Shown: piece by piece, positions 34,862 to 43,323 of the stretch
Layout: each line of letters begins with the position of its first letter
Position numbering within the stretch: position 1 is the stretch's first letter
Origin: Aestuariibaculum lutulentum
GTDB taxonomy: Bacteria > Bacteroidota > Bacteroidia > Flavobacteriales > Flavobacteriaceae
Length of the DNA: 64,000 nt
Assembly (NCBI RefSeq): GCF_032926325.1
Contig: NZ_CP136709.1
Coordinates: forward strand, 3,070,501 to 3,134,500
Reading direction: 5' to 3'
Notes under the pieces: generated by a model
Seen by the model: only the letters and a program-made list of their open reading frames with translations
Databases searched by the model: none
What the model was told of the DNA's origin: nothing
Position numbers and translations under genes: made by a program

Positions 34862-35659
34862 TTATTTACTGAGTTTTAAAATTCTTAAAGCCCCTTGAAC
34901 AACGAGAATAAAAACTATTGTTCCTATGATTAAATCAGGTTTATTAGATTGCAACCAAAGCACTAAGAGTCCGGCGATGATTACACCAAGATTGATAATA
35001 ACATCGTTTGAAGTGAATATCATGCTCGCTTTCATATGTGCTTCTTCTTTACTTTTAGATTTTTGTAAAATGTAAAGACAAATACCATTAGCGATAAGAG
35101 CAAAAACTGAAACGATAATCATGGTTGAAAAATTAGGAAGTTGTTCGGCATTTAAAAAACGTCTGATTACTTCAATAAATCCAATAATTGCTAATGTAAT
35201 TTGAAAATATCCAGCAATTTTGGCTATGCGTTTTTTTTTGACGACTGTGCCGCCCACAGCAAAAAGACTAATACCATATACAAAACTATCGGCAAGCATA
35301 TCTAAACTATCGGCTACTAATCCCATAGATTTTGAAATCCATCCGGTAAGTATTTCAATAATAAAAAAAGCAAAATTAATAGCAAGAACCGTCCAGAGCA
35401 GTTGTTTTTGGTTGCTGTATTCTTCAAATTGGGTTTGCTCACTAATTTCGGTTAAAGTTTTTTGACTTCCTAAGTTAAGCTCTGCTAAGGCTGTTTCAAT
35501 GGTATCTGAAGTTTCGGTATGATAAACAAATAATTTTCGGTTGGGAATATCGAAATCTAAATGGTTAATGTTTGTGAATCCTTCTAATTTCATACGAATC
35601 AGATTTTCTTCCGAAGGGCAATCCATTTTAGTAATTTCAAAAGTGGTTTTGTTCATCAT
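34862..35659 (-). CDS. Cation diffusion facilitator with N-terminal HMA-like domain
   Basis: A 265-residue protein. The first ~70 residues resemble a heavy-metal-associated domain with MDCPSEE in place of the usual MxCxxC, so only one Cys remains. The rest is a CDF transporter with about six membrane segments. The first metal site is DSLDMLADS in TM2. The TM5 counterpart reads FTSNDVIINLG, where the usual HxxxD pair is substituted. CDF proteins export Zn, Co, Fe or Mn using the proton gradient; the altered site makes the metal uncertain. It lacks the usual cytoplasmic C-terminal domain. Confidence 0.8.
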   Translation of the reverse strand: MMNKTTFEITKMDCPSEENLIRMKLEGFTNINHLDFDIPNRKLFVYHTETSDTIETALAELNLGSQKTLTEISEQTQFEEYSNQKQLLWTVLAINFAFFIIEILTGWISKSMGLVADSLDMLADSFVYGISLFAVGGTVVKKKRIAKIAGYFQITLAIIGFIEVIRRFLNAEQLPNFSTMIIVSVFALIANGICLYILQKSKSKEEAHMKASMIFTSNDVIINLGVIIAGLLVLWLQSNKPDLIIGTIVFILVVQGALRILKLSK

Positions 35660-35730
35660 TAAAAGATTTATTCCATTATAAAATTAACAATAATCTTTCT
35701 TCTGGAATGAAATGAATCTTTAAAAATAAA

Positions 35731-35761
35731 AAGCGGTTCAGATATGTTTTCCGAACCGCTT
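35731..35761 (-). terminator. Terminator of the DoxDA operon
   Basis: A 9-bp perfect stem (AAGCGGTTC/GAACCGCTT) with flanking A and T runs, 11 bp past the DoxDA stop on the minus strand. Confidence 0.85.
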
Positions 35762-35771
35762 TTGAATGTTT

Positions 35772-36791
35772 TTAACGTTTAACAATATTGTGCTCCCAGT
35801 ATAATCCGCTAATATCGGTTATTTTCAAGGTGTAATTGCCTATAGGAAGTTTTGTTAAAGCATCATTTTTAAATATTAAGTTTGCTTTTCCGCCAAGCGG
35901 AATAACTAAACTATGCTTACCAGGCTTGATTTTAGTGATGTAATAATTCGAAATGTTTTCATTGGTTAAATGAGTCAAATCTTCCTGATTATAACTCAAA
36001 ACACGTTGATTGGCTTCGTTGAATAGCTCGATAGCAATGGTCCATGATCCGTAAACATCGACACCCTCGGTTCGGTAAACATCAAAAGACAATGTGTTGT
36101 TTTTAATCATTACGTTGGTAATTTCAAGTTTTGGTCTTATAGATTTGTTATGCAGCGTTCCCCATAAACCGCCATGAAAAACCTGATTGGTCATGAGTGT
36201 AATTCCTAAAATAAGTAGGGAACAGGTAAGTACAACTTTTGGAAATACAGCTTCTTTAATAGGTAAAATACCAGAACCTAACCAACTAAACCATTTCCTT
36301 TTGGTGAAAGCAAATTGGTTTGTTATAAAATAATGATCTAAAGAATATTTACCACTTCCGGTTAGGAATAATATAAATCCGGTAGCAATACCAAGAACGC
36401 CTATTTGCCATTCGTCGAGGCAGGTGGTGCCAATCCAGCCAGAACCTAATAAAATGCCCATAGCTAAACCAAAAACGCCAATACTTGACAGGCGGGTAAA
36501 TAATCCAATCATAATAAACAGACCAACAATGCCTTCAATAATGGTAAATAAAACCATATTCCACCAAAGCACATCTGGGTTTTCAACCATGTATTGAATT
36601 AATGGTTTTATGCCCAGAGCATTCGGTAAAAAGTGATTGAATTTTTCACCAATATAATTAGCTGTGTCCGGTTCTAATTTATCGGTTAAAATGGTGCGCC
36701 TCCAAAAGGCTGAAAAATAAGTCCAACCAATAACCAATCGAAGTGCAAGCGCCATTAAACCGGCATCGTTTTTTATTTTAAAAGTATTCAT
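35772..36791 (-). CDS. DoxD-DoxA fusion, thiosulfate:quinone oxidoreductase-like protein
   Basis: A 339-residue protein. The N-terminal half has four membrane segments of the DoxX/TQO-DoxD type (LALRLVIGWTYFSAFWRR; TIIEGIVGLFIMIGLFTR; GIATGFILFLTGSGKYSLD; a fourth near 190). The C-terminal ~135 residues are a beta-rich periplasmic-type domain (FDVYRTEGVDVYGSW; LPIGNYTLKITDISGLYW) resembling DoxA. The two subunits, separate in Acidianus, are fused here. TQO oxidises thiosulfate to tetrathionate with electron transfer to quinone. A DsrE-like gene follows 14 bp upstream in the same operon, supporting a sulfur role. Catalysis by these bacterial fusions is not proven by sequence. Confidence 0.75.
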   Translation of the reverse strand: MNTFKIKNDAGLMALALRLVIGWTYFSAFWRRTILTDKLEPDTANYIGEKFNHFLPNALGIKPLIQYMVENPDVLWWNMVLFTIIEGIVGLFIMIGLFTRLSSIGVFGLAMGILLGSGWIGTTCLDEWQIGVLGIATGFILFLTGSGKYSLDHYFITNQFAFTKRKWFSWLGSGILPIKEAVFPKVVLTCSLLILGITLMTNQVFHGGLWGTLHNKSIRPKLEITNVMIKNNTLSFDVYRTEGVDVYGSWTIAIELFNEANQRVLSYNQEDLTHLTNENISNYYITKIKPGKHSLVIPLGGKANLIFKNDALTKLPIGNYTLKITDISGLYWEHNIVKR

Positions 36792-36805
36792 TGTGTAGCG
36801 TTAGT

Positions 36806-37228
36806 TTATATGGTTAGACTTATAAATCCTTGTTTTTTAAGCTGAAATGCGTATAGTATACCGTTTTCTACAACTTGAATATTCTTTGGTAAATCGGCGG
36901 GATTTACATTGAATTTGTTTAATGAGAGTCCGCAGATAAATATTTTTACTTGATTTGAATTAATGTCTTTTAAAAGCGCGTTAAATTCAGAATTATCAGC
37001 AATATCCTGAACTGTTTTTCCGCAGAACACAACATATAAATTACCATAGGTTTTGCCGTCTTCTTTGGCTAAGGCATTAGCTGTGATTAATGCAGGTTTA
37101 AGTTGCTGAATATTTTTTGAAAGGATTAAGTAATTTAATGTCTCGGCGTTTTCGTTTTGTGCCTGTAATGTTATGGCAGAAAATAGAACGAAACACCACA
37201 TTGTAATATGTTTTATTGGGGTTTTCAT
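36806..37228 (-). CDS. Secreted DsrE-family sulfur-relay-like protein
   Basis: A 140-residue protein with a signal peptide (cleavage near ITLQAQ) and a DsrE/F-like domain. It has a conserved-type Cys in KIFICGLSLNKFNVNPADLP, another Cys in VVFCGKTVQDI, and a C-terminal strand VVENGILYAFQLKKQGF that matches the family's closing pattern. DsrE-like proteins carry persulfide sulfur. The signal peptide places this one in the periplasm. It heads the two-gene operon with the DoxDA fusion. Confidence 0.75.
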   Translation of the reverse strand: MKTPIKHITMWCFVLFSAITLQAQNENAETLNYLILSKNIQQLKPALITANALAKEDGKTYGNLYVVFCGKTVQDIADNSEFNALLKDINSNQVKIFICGLSLNKFNVNPADLPKNIQVVENGILYAFQLKKQGFISLTI

Positions 37229-37373
37229 GTTTTTGAATTTTAGAAATGGATATACAAAGGCTTATGCTTTTTGTCTATTATAAAGCATATAGTATTGTAA
37301 TTTTATAAATCTTAAAGTTGAAATGCTATTCGAAAAAATGACTAGCTATCGAACAGCAAAGTGGTGATAAAAA

Positions 37374-37748
37374 TTACAGATAATCTTTAAAATTCTGATA
37401 TAAAATATAAAAAGGAATATGAGAAACCCTGTGAAACAGTGTTTGGGTTAAAGATGAAGGTTCTTCGTGAAAATCTGTAATGATGAGAACAGCTTCAAAA
37501 GGTTTAAATTCGGCAAAAAGCCTTTGCTTAGTCTGTTTTTCCTTTACTGTTAATTCAATTGAAGTATCTGAGTCACTACAAGTCTGACTAAATGTTGTTT
37601 TGTTCTTGTTAGATATTTCGGTTTGCGGAATGCCTAATTCCTCTTGAATAAAGTTTCTAACCTTACACGGTGAAAGCATCAATAACAAAGCTAATCCTAA
37701 CAAGGAGATTGCTTTTAGTATGATGTTCTGGTTAGATTTTTCGAGCAT
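37374..37748 (-). CDS. Small membrane-anchored protein of unknown function
   Basis: The ATG at 37748 (MLEKSNQNIIL) gives 124 residues. There is one N-terminal hydrophobic helix (AISLLGLALLLMLSPC) ending at Cys, then a polar region with no recognised domain (KVRNFIQEELGIPQTE; FSQTCSDSDTS). I recall similar short proteins in other flavobacteria but no function. It lies on the same strand upstream of the DsrE-DoxDA pair, separated by about 145 bp, so it may be transcribed independently. Confidence 0.55.
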   Translation of the reverse strand: MLEKSNQNIILKAISLLGLALLLMLSPCKVRNFIQEELGIPQTEISNKNKTTFSQTCSDSDTSIELTVKEKQTKQRLFAEFKPFEAVLIITDFHEEPSSLTQTLFHRVSHIPFYILYQNFKDYL

Positions 37749-37823
37749 AGAAACAAATATACACAAAGCTATAGGCTTATATTGTTATACTTTTCTTAAT
37801 AAAATAAAGTTTTATCGATTTGT

Positions 37824-38270
37824 TTAATCAGGAATATTGGGTTCTACCAGTTTCGTGAGTTTATCTAAAGATTCCTGCCAACCCAGATAACATAATTCAA
37901 CAGGAATAACTTCTGGAATATTTTCCTGAGTTATGGTGAGTTCTACACCACAGGAAACTTCGTTAATCTTTACGCTGGTAATCATAACGCCGGGAAGGTT
38001 GGGGTCGTCAAAACCATCGGTATGTTTAATGAAAGAATTAGGTTCTAACTCTAAAAATTCACCACCAAACGAATGACTGTTACCTGTTGTAAAGTTGGTA
38101 AACGACATTTTGTATTTACCTCCAACGTTAGCTTCAAACTCATGAACAGTACACAAAAAACCATAGGGTGGACTCCATGAAGATAAAGCGTTGGGTTCGG
38201 TAAAGGCTCGAAAAACTTTTTCAGCTGTACTTTTAACAACACGGTGTAATGTGACTTTGTTTGTTGCCAT
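37824..38270 (-). CDS. SRPBCC/AHSA1-family protein
   Basis: A 148-residue soluble protein of the START/Bet v1-like fold. The N-terminus (LHRVVKSTAEKVFRAFTEPNALSSW) and C-terminus (CYLGWQESLDKLTKLVEP) are the usual landmarks of the activator-of-Hsp90-ATPase-homologue family. The fold forms a hydrophobic pocket for small ligands. Role unknown. It stands alone on this strand. Confidence 0.85.
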   Translation of the reverse strand: MATNKVTLHRVVKSTAEKVFRAFTEPNALSSWSPPYGFLCTVHEFEANVGGKYKMSFTNFTTGNSHSFGGEFLELEPNSFIKHTDGFDDPNLPGVMITSVKINEVSCGVELTITQENIPEVIPVELCYLGWQESLDKLTKLVEPNIPD

Positions 38271-38366
38271 GATGAAAGAGAATTAAAAGAAACTTATTCT
38301 TCTTAAAAATAGTAAATATTTTGGTTTTTATAATTAGTTAGTTTTGCTAAGTGATTTAGGGGTTTC

Positions 38367-38447
38367 ATTCGAGTCATGTTCGACATTTGTTCGGGGATTC
38401 TTCGGTAAAAGCCAGTATTTACGAAGAAAACTCGAATAATTCCCGAA
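38367..38447. repeat. Structured intergenic element with nested inverted repeats
   Basis: Inverted repeats ATTCGAGT/ACTCGAAT (38367-38374 and 38430-38437) enclose a longer hairpin TTCTTCGGTAAA/TTTACGAAGAA (38398-38409 and 38418-38428). TTCGGGGA/TTCCCGAA (38390-38397 and 38440-38447) is a further partial pair. The stretch is unlike neighbouring coding DNA. It may be a copy of a dispersed repeat; I cannot test copy number here. A 61-residue open frame through it looks spurious. Confidence 0.4.
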
Positions 38448-38470
38448 GGAATATCGAAGTACAACCAAAT

Positions 38471-38508
38471 AAAAAAGCCATAATTCAATAAAGAATCATG
38501 GCTTTTTT
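38471..38508 (-). terminator. Terminator of the peroxiredoxin-thioredoxin operon
   Basis: A long stem (AAAAAAGCCAT-ATTC with GAAT-ATGGCTTTTTT, one mismatch) and a 6-nt loop, 45 bp past the last stop of the operon on the minus strand. Confidence 0.85.
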
Positions 38509-38552
38509 AGTACTAAATAATTTCTACGTTACTCGTAAGTCGAGAGCATTGT

Positions 38553-38810
38553 TTATTTGTCAATAGAACCTAAAACGCGACCCATAAAATTGTTAAGGGC
38601 TTCTTTTTTAGGTGTACCGTCTTTAATCATTTTATTAACTTCAACAGCACCGTACATATTAGAGATTAGCTCTCCAATAACGTCTAATTCTTCATCTTTT
38701 AACGAAGGTACTTCGGTTAACGCTTCAAGAGTTTCGATAGTTTCGATCACGAAATCTTCATCGTTCTCTTCAATAAATTGCGTTAAATGCTTAATTACTG
38801 GTAACTTCAT
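38553..38810 (-). CDS. Small acidic helical protein (DUF6952-like)
   Basis: An 85-residue acidic helical protein (IKHLTQFIEENDEDFVIETI; NNFMGRVLGSIDK) without signal peptide or catalytic motif. From memory it matches the small DUF6952-type proteins next to thioredoxin and peroxiredoxin genes in Bacteroidota, but the number is not certain. It overlaps the thioredoxin gene by 20 bp, so the two are translationally coupled. A regulatory or adaptor role in peroxide reduction is only inferred. Confidence 0.8.
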   Translation of the reverse strand: MKLPVIKHLTQFIEENDEDFVIETIETLEALTEVPSLKDEELDVIGELISNMYGAVEVNKMIKDGTPKKEALNNFMGRVLGSIDK

Positions 38811-39105
38811 TTACTAAATCTTTTAAAACTTCGAATTTGTTTGTTTGTACTTGATTTACAAAAGCTCCGGCTTTAAAAGTTGCGAATGTAGGTAAGTTAT
38901 CTACAGTTGCTAATTTTCTTGATTCCGGGAACTTTTCAGCGTCGGCCATTACAAACGTAACGTTTTCGTTTTCTGTTGCTAATTTTTTAAATTTAGGCTT
39001 CATAATGCGGCAATTACCACACCATGTTGCAGAAAACTGTACAACTACAGTATCGTTTGATGATACAAGTTCTGTTAAATTATCTTGTTCTAATTCTTTA
39101 ACCAT
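38791..39105 (-). CDS. Thioredoxin-family protein (CGNC active site)
   Basis: A 104-residue cytoplasmic thioredoxin fold. The active site is FSATWCGNCRIMKPKF (Cys29, Cys32), with CGNC instead of the classical CGPC. The cis-Pro loop is VDNLPTFATFKAG. It lies 7 bp after the peroxiredoxin gene and overlaps the small acidic protein gene, so it is the likely dedicated reductant of that peroxiredoxin. The Asn in place of Pro should raise the redox potential (general thioredoxin knowledge). Confidence 0.92.
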   Translation of the reverse strand: MVKELEQDNLTELVSSNDTVVVQFSATWCGNCRIMKPKFKKLATENENVTFVMADAEKFPESRKLATVDNLPTFATFKAGAFVNQVQTNKFEVLKDLVNEVTSN

Positions 39106-39112
39106 GGTTAAA

Positions 39113-39754
39113 TTAGTTTAATTGTGCTAAGTACTCAGCAGTTCCTTTAGCGTTAGCTTGCATAGCTTGCTTACCTTCTTCCCAGTTAGCAGGACAAACT
39201 TCACCTTTTTCTTGAACGTGAGTTAATGCGTCGATTAAACGTAAATATTCGTTAACGTTTCTTCCTAATGGCATATTGTTAATGCTCTCGTGTTGTACTA
39301 AACCGTCTTCGTCAATTAAGTAAGTTGCACGGTAAGTTACGTTATCTCCTTCAACTTGAACTGTACCAGTTTCTTCGTCGTAAGTTTCTTTAGTGATATC
39401 TAAAATACCTAAAATGCTAGATAAATTTCTGTTGCTATCTGCTAATAATGGGTAAGTTACACCTTCAATACCACCATTATCTTTAGCAGTGCTTAACCAA
39501 GCAAAGTGTACTTCTGGAGTATCACAAGACGCACCAATAACAATAGTGTTACGTTTTTCGAACTCACCTAAAGCTGCTTGAAAAGCATGTAATTCTGTAG
39601 GACATACAAAAGTAAAATCTTTTGGGTACCAGAATAAAAGTACTTTTTTCTTGTTGTTAACTGCTTCTTCTAAAACGTTTACTTGGAAAGTATCTCCTAA
39701 GTCGTTCATTGCGTTAACATTTAAATTTGGGAATTTTTTTCCTACTAATGCCAT
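39113..39754 (-). CDS. 2-Cys peroxiredoxin (AhpC/TSA family)
   Basis: A 213-residue typical 2-Cys peroxiredoxin that reduces hydrogen peroxide and organic hydroperoxides. The peroxidatic Cys51 lies in FTFVCPTEL and the resolving Cys in GEVCPANWEEG near the C-terminus. The N-terminus is slightly unusual (VGKKFPNLNVNAMND). It is first in a three-gene operon with thioredoxin and the small acidic protein. With tpx and katG it makes three peroxide-removing systems in this window. Confidence 0.95.
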   Translation of the reverse strand: MALVGKKFPNLNVNAMNDLGDTFQVNVLEEAVNNKKKVLLFWYPKDFTFVCPTELHAFQAALGEFEKRNTIVIGASCDTPEVHFAWLSTAKDNGGIEGVTYPLLADSNRNLSSILGILDITKETYDEETGTVQVEGDNVTYRATYLIDEDGLVQHESINNMPLGRNVNEYLRLIDALTHVQEKGEVCPANWEEGKQAMQANAKGTAEYLAQLN

Positions 39755-39893
39755 GTTTTTTTATTTAAAGGTTATTTGTTTTTAACGCTGCAAATATAGA
39801 AACGAGACAGGATTTATTCGATTAATAAAATCTTAAAAATCTATTGAGTAATAGGTTTTAATTATGGAAACGTATTATGGTTATAGTATGGTG

Positions 39894-41363
39894 TTATTTA
39901 TCAGTAAGTTGTCTTATTTTAATTGATAATGCTGCAAATAATAAAGTTGTAAACGGACTTAACCAATTAAAAATGGCATACCCGGCATAATGTAAAGTAT
40001 CTACACCTAAAACGCCACTTTGGTAAGCACCACAAGTATTCCAAGGAATAAGAACTGATGTTACAGTTCCTGAATCTTCAAGCGTACGACTTAAATTTTC
40101 AGGTGCAAGGCCTTTTTCTTTATAGGCGTTAGCATACATTTTTCCTGGGATAACAATGGCCAGATACTGATCGCTGGCACTAATATTTATTGCTAAACAA
40201 CTACCAACGGTACTTGCAAACAGACCAAATGTGCTATGAAAAACTTTAAGAAGTGATGTGGTTATTTTCGCTAAAGCGCCTATACCATCCATAATACCTC
40301 CAAATACCATTGCGGAAATGATTAAAAGTATGGTCCAGATCATGCCTTGCATACCGCCTGAAGCAAATAAATCGTTAAGCTTTTCATTTTCGGTAGTAAT
40401 TTGTGTATCGGTTAAAATGGCATTTATGATACTACTCAGTTTTGTATCTGATAACTGATTTAAAATATCGGGTTGAAAGATGAATGAAAATACCGCTGCC
40501 AATAAAACTCCGGCACTTAAAGCTATCGTTGGTTTGGTCTTAAATAGGATTAATGCGATAACCACAACAGGTACAATAAAAAGTAAAGGTGTGATTTTGA
40601 ATGTTTGTTCTATAGTAAGTAATAAGCCACTCAAATCGGCATTTCCGGAGGTTTCAACATTTAAACTTAAAACAGTAAAAAACACAAGGGTTACAATTAG
40701 CGTCGGCACCGTAGTGATACTCATATAGCGAATATGTGTGAATAAATCTGTTCCAGCCATGGCAGGAGCTAAGTTAGTCGTATCACTTAATGGTGACATT
40801 TTATCTCCAAAATAAGCACCTGAAATTACAGCACCCGCTATCATGCCTGTGTCAATACCTAAAGCTGTACCGATACCAACTAATGCGATACCAACGGTAG
40901 CAGAGGTTGTCCACGAACTTCCTGTTGCAATCGAAATAATAGCACATATAATTACCGATGCCGGTAAGAAAATAGTAGGATTTAATACCTGCAAACCATA
41001 GTAAACCATGGCAGGAATTACACCACTGATTAACCAGGTTCCTGCTAAGGCACCAACTAAAAATAAAATGATGATAGGCGTAAAAACACTTTTTAGGTTT
41101 TCCCAGATTTCTTTTAGCATAATTTTGATGCTAACCTTATTAAAAAACCCTACAATAGCCGCAACGGCACCACCCAGTAGTAAAATAATTTGATTGGTGT
41201 ATGTTCCAAACCATTCCTGACCGTCTACAAAAAAGATGTTATAAGCCAGCATACTCATAAGAATAAGAACAGGAATTAAAGCTTCCTGGATACTTAATTC
41301 TTTGTTTTTAATGACATGTATGTTACCGGCTTCAAATTCAGAAATATTTTTGTTGTCGTGCAT
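39894..41363 (-). CDS. nhaC: NhaC-family Na+/H+ antiporter
   Basis: A 489-residue inner-membrane protein with about 11-12 hydrophobic helices. Family motifs include SGAYFGDKMSPLSDTTNLAPA, AIISIATGSSWTTSATVGIAL and EDSGTVTSVLIPWNTCGAYQ. It exchanges Na+ for H+ to keep internal sodium low, which fits a marine habitat. Some members of this family carry malate/lactate or amino acids. It stands alone. Confidence 0.92.
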   Translation of the reverse strand: MHDNKNISEFEAGNIHVIKNKELSIQEALIPVLILMSMLAYNIFFVDGQEWFGTYTNQIILLLGGAVAAIVGFFNKVSIKIMLKEIWENLKSVFTPIIILFLVGALAGTWLISGVIPAMVYYGLQVLNPTIFLPASVIICAIISIATGSSWTTSATVGIALVGIGTALGIDTGMIAGAVISGAYFGDKMSPLSDTTNLAPAMAGTDLFTHIRYMSITTVPTLIVTLVFFTVLSLNVETSGNADLSGLLLTIEQTFKITPLLFIVPVVVIALILFKTKPTIALSAGVLLAAVFSFIFQPDILNQLSDTKLSSIINAILTDTQITTENEKLNDLFASGGMQGMIWTILLIISAMVFGGIMDGIGALAKITTSLLKVFHSTFGLFASTVGSCLAINISASDQYLAIVIPGKMYANAYKEKGLAPENLSRTLEDSGTVTSVLIPWNTCGAYQSGVLGVDTLHYAGYAIFNWLSPFTTLLFAALSIKIRQLTDK

Positions 41364-41440
41364 TGTTTAGGAATTAGAATGTAATGTTACAATTTTGCAA
41401 GAAGTTACGCAAATTCAATTTCAGTAGGTAAAATAAAAAA

Positions 41441-41464
41441 AAGACAACCTAAAAAAGTTGTCTT
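41441..41464 (-). terminator. Terminator of the C-S lyase-type gene
   Basis: An 8-bp stem (AAGACAAC/GTTGTCTT) with an A-rich loop and flanking runs, 23 bp past the stop at 41487 on the minus strand. Confidence 0.65.
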
Positions 41465-41486
41465 AATGTTTTTTGTTTAAATGGTT

Positions 41487-42701
41487 TTAAACCATTGAAG
41501 GTTGAAGAACACCTAGTTCTTCCATGCATTTTCGCATTATCGAATATGTGCGTTCTATATCGGCATCTAAACCAATGGAAAAACGTATTAATCCATTGCT
41601 TAAGCCCATTTTTTGTTGCTCTTCTATTGGAATTTCTGAAGAAGTTGATGTTCCTGGTGCCGAAAATAAAGTTTTGTAAAAACCTAAACTAACCGCTAAA
41701 TAGCCTAAGTTTTTATGTTGCATGAGTTCCATTAGGGCATTGGCAGTATCTAAATTGCCAACATCTATGGTAAGCATACCACCAAAACCGTAAGTTTCAT
41801 TCATCATGCTTTTAAATAATTCATGAGACGGATGCGATTCTAAACCCGGATACACGGTTTTTAAACCATTAGCTTCAAATTTTCTAGCTAAGAATAAAGC
41901 GTTTTTACTATGTTGTTGCATACGTATATGTAAGGTTCTTAAGTTTTTTAAAATGGATGCCGCACGCAGGCTATCCATGGTTGGTCCCAGCAACATAGCT
42001 GCTCCGTTATTTACATTTCGTAAATCGTTTATAAAGTCCTGTGTGCCACAAACTACGCCGCCAACGGTATCACTGGAGCCGTTTATGAATTTTGTTAAAC
42101 TATGAATTACCACATCGGCACCTAAGGTCTTTGGAGCAATAGACAGGGGAGAAAAGGTATTATCGACCACCAGTTTCAGGTTATGCTTTTTTGCGAGTTG
42201 CGATAAGCTTTTAATATCTGCAACTTCTAATAACGGATTACTTACAGATTCACAGTAAATAACTTTCGTGTGTTTTGTTATAGCAGCTTCAACAGCATTT
42301 AAATCCGTAATGTCTATAAATGAAGTTGAAATATTAAATCGAGGCATGAAATTTTTCATAAAGGCATAGGTTCCGCCATAAATCGTACGGCTTGAAACAA
42401 TATGATCTTCGCTTCCGCATAATTGCAAAAGCACCGAAGTTATCGCACCCATTCCTGAAGCTGTTACATTGGCAGTCTCAGTGCCTTCCATGGCAGCAAG
42501 GGCTTCACCTAAATATAAATTAGAAGGCGAGGAGTGTCTGGAGTACAGGTAGCAACCATCGGCATTGCCCTCAAAAGTATCGAACATGGTTTTTGCCGAT
42601 AAAAACGTATAGGTTGATGAATCGGAAATGGATGGGTTTACACCTCCAAATTCACCAAAATACTGTAAATCCTGAATGTTATTTGCGGGTTTAAAAGTCA
42701 T
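41487..42701 (-). CDS. Cys/Met-metabolism PLP enzyme (C-S lyase/gamma-synthase type)
   Basis: A 404-residue fold-type I PLP enzyme of the trans-sulfuration family. PLP lysine Lys204 lies in HSLTKFINGSSDTVGG; other motifs are LYSRHSSPSN, ASGMGAI, YCESVSNPLLEV and VVDNTFSP. The residue aligned with the Cys typical of methionine gamma-lyase (YGCT) is Gly (YGGTYAF), so that activity is not assured. Options are methionine gamma-lyase, cystathionine gamma-lyase or gamma-synthase. It lies divergent from an Lrp/AsnC regulator, arguing for amino-acid-controlled catabolism or homeostasis. Confidence 0.85.
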   Translation of the reverse strand: MTFKPANNIQDLQYFGEFGGVNPSISDSSTYTFLSAKTMFDTFEGNADGCYLYSRHSSPSNLYLGEALAAMEGTETANVTASGMGAITSVLLQLCGSEDHIVSSRTIYGGTYAFMKNFMPRFNISTSFIDITDLNAVEAAITKHTKVIYCESVSNPLLEVADIKSLSQLAKKHNLKLVVDNTFSPLSIAPKTLGADVVIHSLTKFINGSSDTVGGVVCGTQDFINDLRNVNNGAAMLLGPTMDSLRAASILKNLRTLHIRMQQHSKNALFLARKFEANGLKTVYPGLESHPSHELFKSMMNETYGFGGMLTIDVGNLDTANALMELMQHKNLGYLAVSLGFYKTLFSAPGTSTSSEIPIEEQQKMGLSNGLIRFSIGLDADIERTYSIMRKCMEELGVLQPSMV

Positions 42702-42861
42702 AGCGGTTTGAGTTTAAAGTAGACTTTAAATTACAAGTATTTAGAAGGAATTACAACAGTTTTGTGATATGTTAGATTATAAATCTATAATTTAGTGTTT
42801 ATGTAGATTATTTTAAAGATATTATAGTCTCGAATGAATTTTTAATGAAAAATTTTCTGTT

Positions 42862-43323
42862 ATGATTTTTGATAGTATCGATAAAAAGCTTTTAGAGCTT
42901 TTACAAACCGATAGTAAACAAACCAACAAGGAACTGGCTAATAAATTAAATTTATCGGTTACTGCCGTTTACGAGCGCATTAAAAAACTGGAAAAAGAAG
43001 GTTTTATTAGCAAATATGTAGCTTTAGTAAATAAGCATCAGGTGAATAAGGCATTTGTGGCGTTTTGCCATATTAAACTGGAAAAGCATGCGCAGGATGT
43101 AGTTATAAAATTTGAAAATGAAGTGGCAAAATTAAATGAAGTTTTGGAATGTCATCATATTAGTGGGGAGTACGATTACCTGCTTAAAGTTATGGTTGAA
43201 GACATGACAGCTTTCAGGGAATTCATGGTAACCAAACTCACGAGCATCAGTCATATTGGGAGTACACACAGCATGTTTGTGATTAATGAAGTGAAATATA
43301 GTACAGTTATAAACTTCGAATAA
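42862..43323 (+). CDS. Lrp/AsnC-family regulator beside the C-S lyase-type gene
   Basis: A 153-residue Lrp-type regulator. The winged HTH (QTNKELANKLNLSVTAVYER) is followed by a RAM domain (EVLECHHISGEYDYLLKVMV). It is divergent from the PLP enzyme across a 160-bp gap, so it probably controls that gene in response to methionine, cysteine or a related amino acid. It is paralogous to the Lrp at 34404. Confidence 0.9.
   Translation: MIFDSIDKKLLELLQTDSKQTNKELANKLNLSVTAVYERIKKLEKEGFISKYVALVNKHQVNKAFVAFCHIKLEKHAQDVVIKFENEVAKLNEVLECHHISGEYDYLLKVMVEDMTAFREFMVTKLTSISHIGSTHSMFVINEVKYSTVINFE

Noticed and set aside
38303..38488. Possible 61-residue gene in the spacer before the peroxiredoxin operon terminator
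   Set aside because: It runs through inverted repeats and part of the terminator stem, so it is better explained as a structured repeat than a gene.
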